From Enterococcus_E cecorum_B (GTDB lineage: Bacteria > Bacillota > Bacilli > Lactobacillales > Enterococcaceae), in the NCBI GenBank assembly GCA_946499615.1, contig CAMMST010000028.1:1-30078 (forward strand): DNA of 30,078 nt, written 5' to 3'. Below, piece by piece: positions 29,946-30,078 of this stretch; positions within the stretch are counted from its first letter, which is position 1, and each line of letters starts with the position of its first letter. The position numbers and the translations under genes were made by a program. The notes under the pieces are model-generated. The model did not search any database and was not told the DNA's origin. It saw only the letters and a program-made list of their open reading frames with translations.

Positions 29946-30078
29946 CTATCTATCCACTTTTTTATTCGCCGATACAATCAGCATCATTGGACGGCGCATT
30001 TCATCCTGCATCGTTGGAATATTCATCATGTTTTCCGGCGGCTGCGGCTCCACAATATGATTTATTATAAAACCATTT
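29946..30078 (-). CDS. SAM-dependent methyltransferase, C-terminal part (cut by window edge)
   Basis: The last 44 codons of a minus-strand gene that runs off the right edge. The visible HIVEPQPPENM ... DEMRRPMMLIVSANK pattern is the C-terminal end of class I SAM-dependent methyltransferases of the YcgJ-like type, which methylate small molecules or ubiquinone-like compounds. The catalytic part is outside the window, so the substrate is unknown. The stop is TAG 29946-29948. Confidence 0.75.
   Translation of the reverse strand, partial: NGFIINHIVEPQPPENMMNIPTMQDEMRRPMMLIVSANKKVDR

Noticed and set aside
1..30078. CRISPR array, tRNA, rRNA or complete insertion sequence
   Set aside because: No regularly spaced repeats, no cloverleaf-like stretches and no transposase were found when reading both strands.

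Overview
The window looks like the chromosome of a low-GC member of the Lactobacillales. An Enterococcus- or Vagococcus-like bacterium fits best by gene content, but that is inference. Support comes from strong AGGAGG/AGGTG ribosome sites, A/T-rich promoters, many short hairpin terminators with T-runs, and the families present: DUF3267, an S-methylmethionine permease with homocysteine methyltransferase, YkvA, and RNase HI with a hybrid-binding domain. Most genes lie on the minus strand. I found no rRNA, tRNA, CRISPR array or complete insertion sequence.

Positions 1-5000 are metabolic: a DUF3267 metalloprotease cut by the left edge, an arginase-family protein, an mmuP-mmuM pair for S-methylmethionine use, and a small operon with a HIRAN protein and a small gene that appears frameshifted. 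Positions 5095-12800 hold a MerR regulator, an alpha/beta hydrolase paired with a rifampin ADP-ribosyltransferase (Arr) that carries an extra helical N-terminal domain, a structured intergenic region, an orphan Phd-type antitoxin, a Fic protein, two adjacent HAD phosphatases, DUF4230 and YkvA proteins, and a GyrI-like fragment. Positions 12800-21150 hold two uncharacterised proteins, RNase HI, OsmC, GNAT and thioesterase genes, a kinase / YunG-like / thioesterase operon, a broken AbiE system fused to a PhnB remnant, and Nudix, AlkD-like and GNAT genes.

From about 21387 to 29740 the window becomes an accessory, partly decayed region. It starts with a B3/4-domain gene that lacks its 5' end and a frameshifted partner gene. 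An A/T-rich block follows with a DUF6994-like gene, a small membrane protein, two small zinc-ribbon proteins and other orphans. Next is a mosaic of duplicated fragments: 345 bp of a GIY-YIG gene and 182 bp of the B3/4 partner, both present twice. Then come a GyrI-like effector-binding protein, a DUF1349 protein, a GIY-YIG gene with a nonsense codon, and an intact Phd-ParE type toxin-antitoxin operon with a perfect 12-bp palindromic operator over its -10 box. The right edge cuts a SAM-dependent methyltransferase.

The main points of interest are the Arr fusion, the structured region at 7029-7235, the decayed AbiE locus with an intact operator, the duplicated mosaic, the orphan zinc-ribbon cluster, and two probable one-base losses in A-tracts. 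No complete new system is proven by sequence alone.
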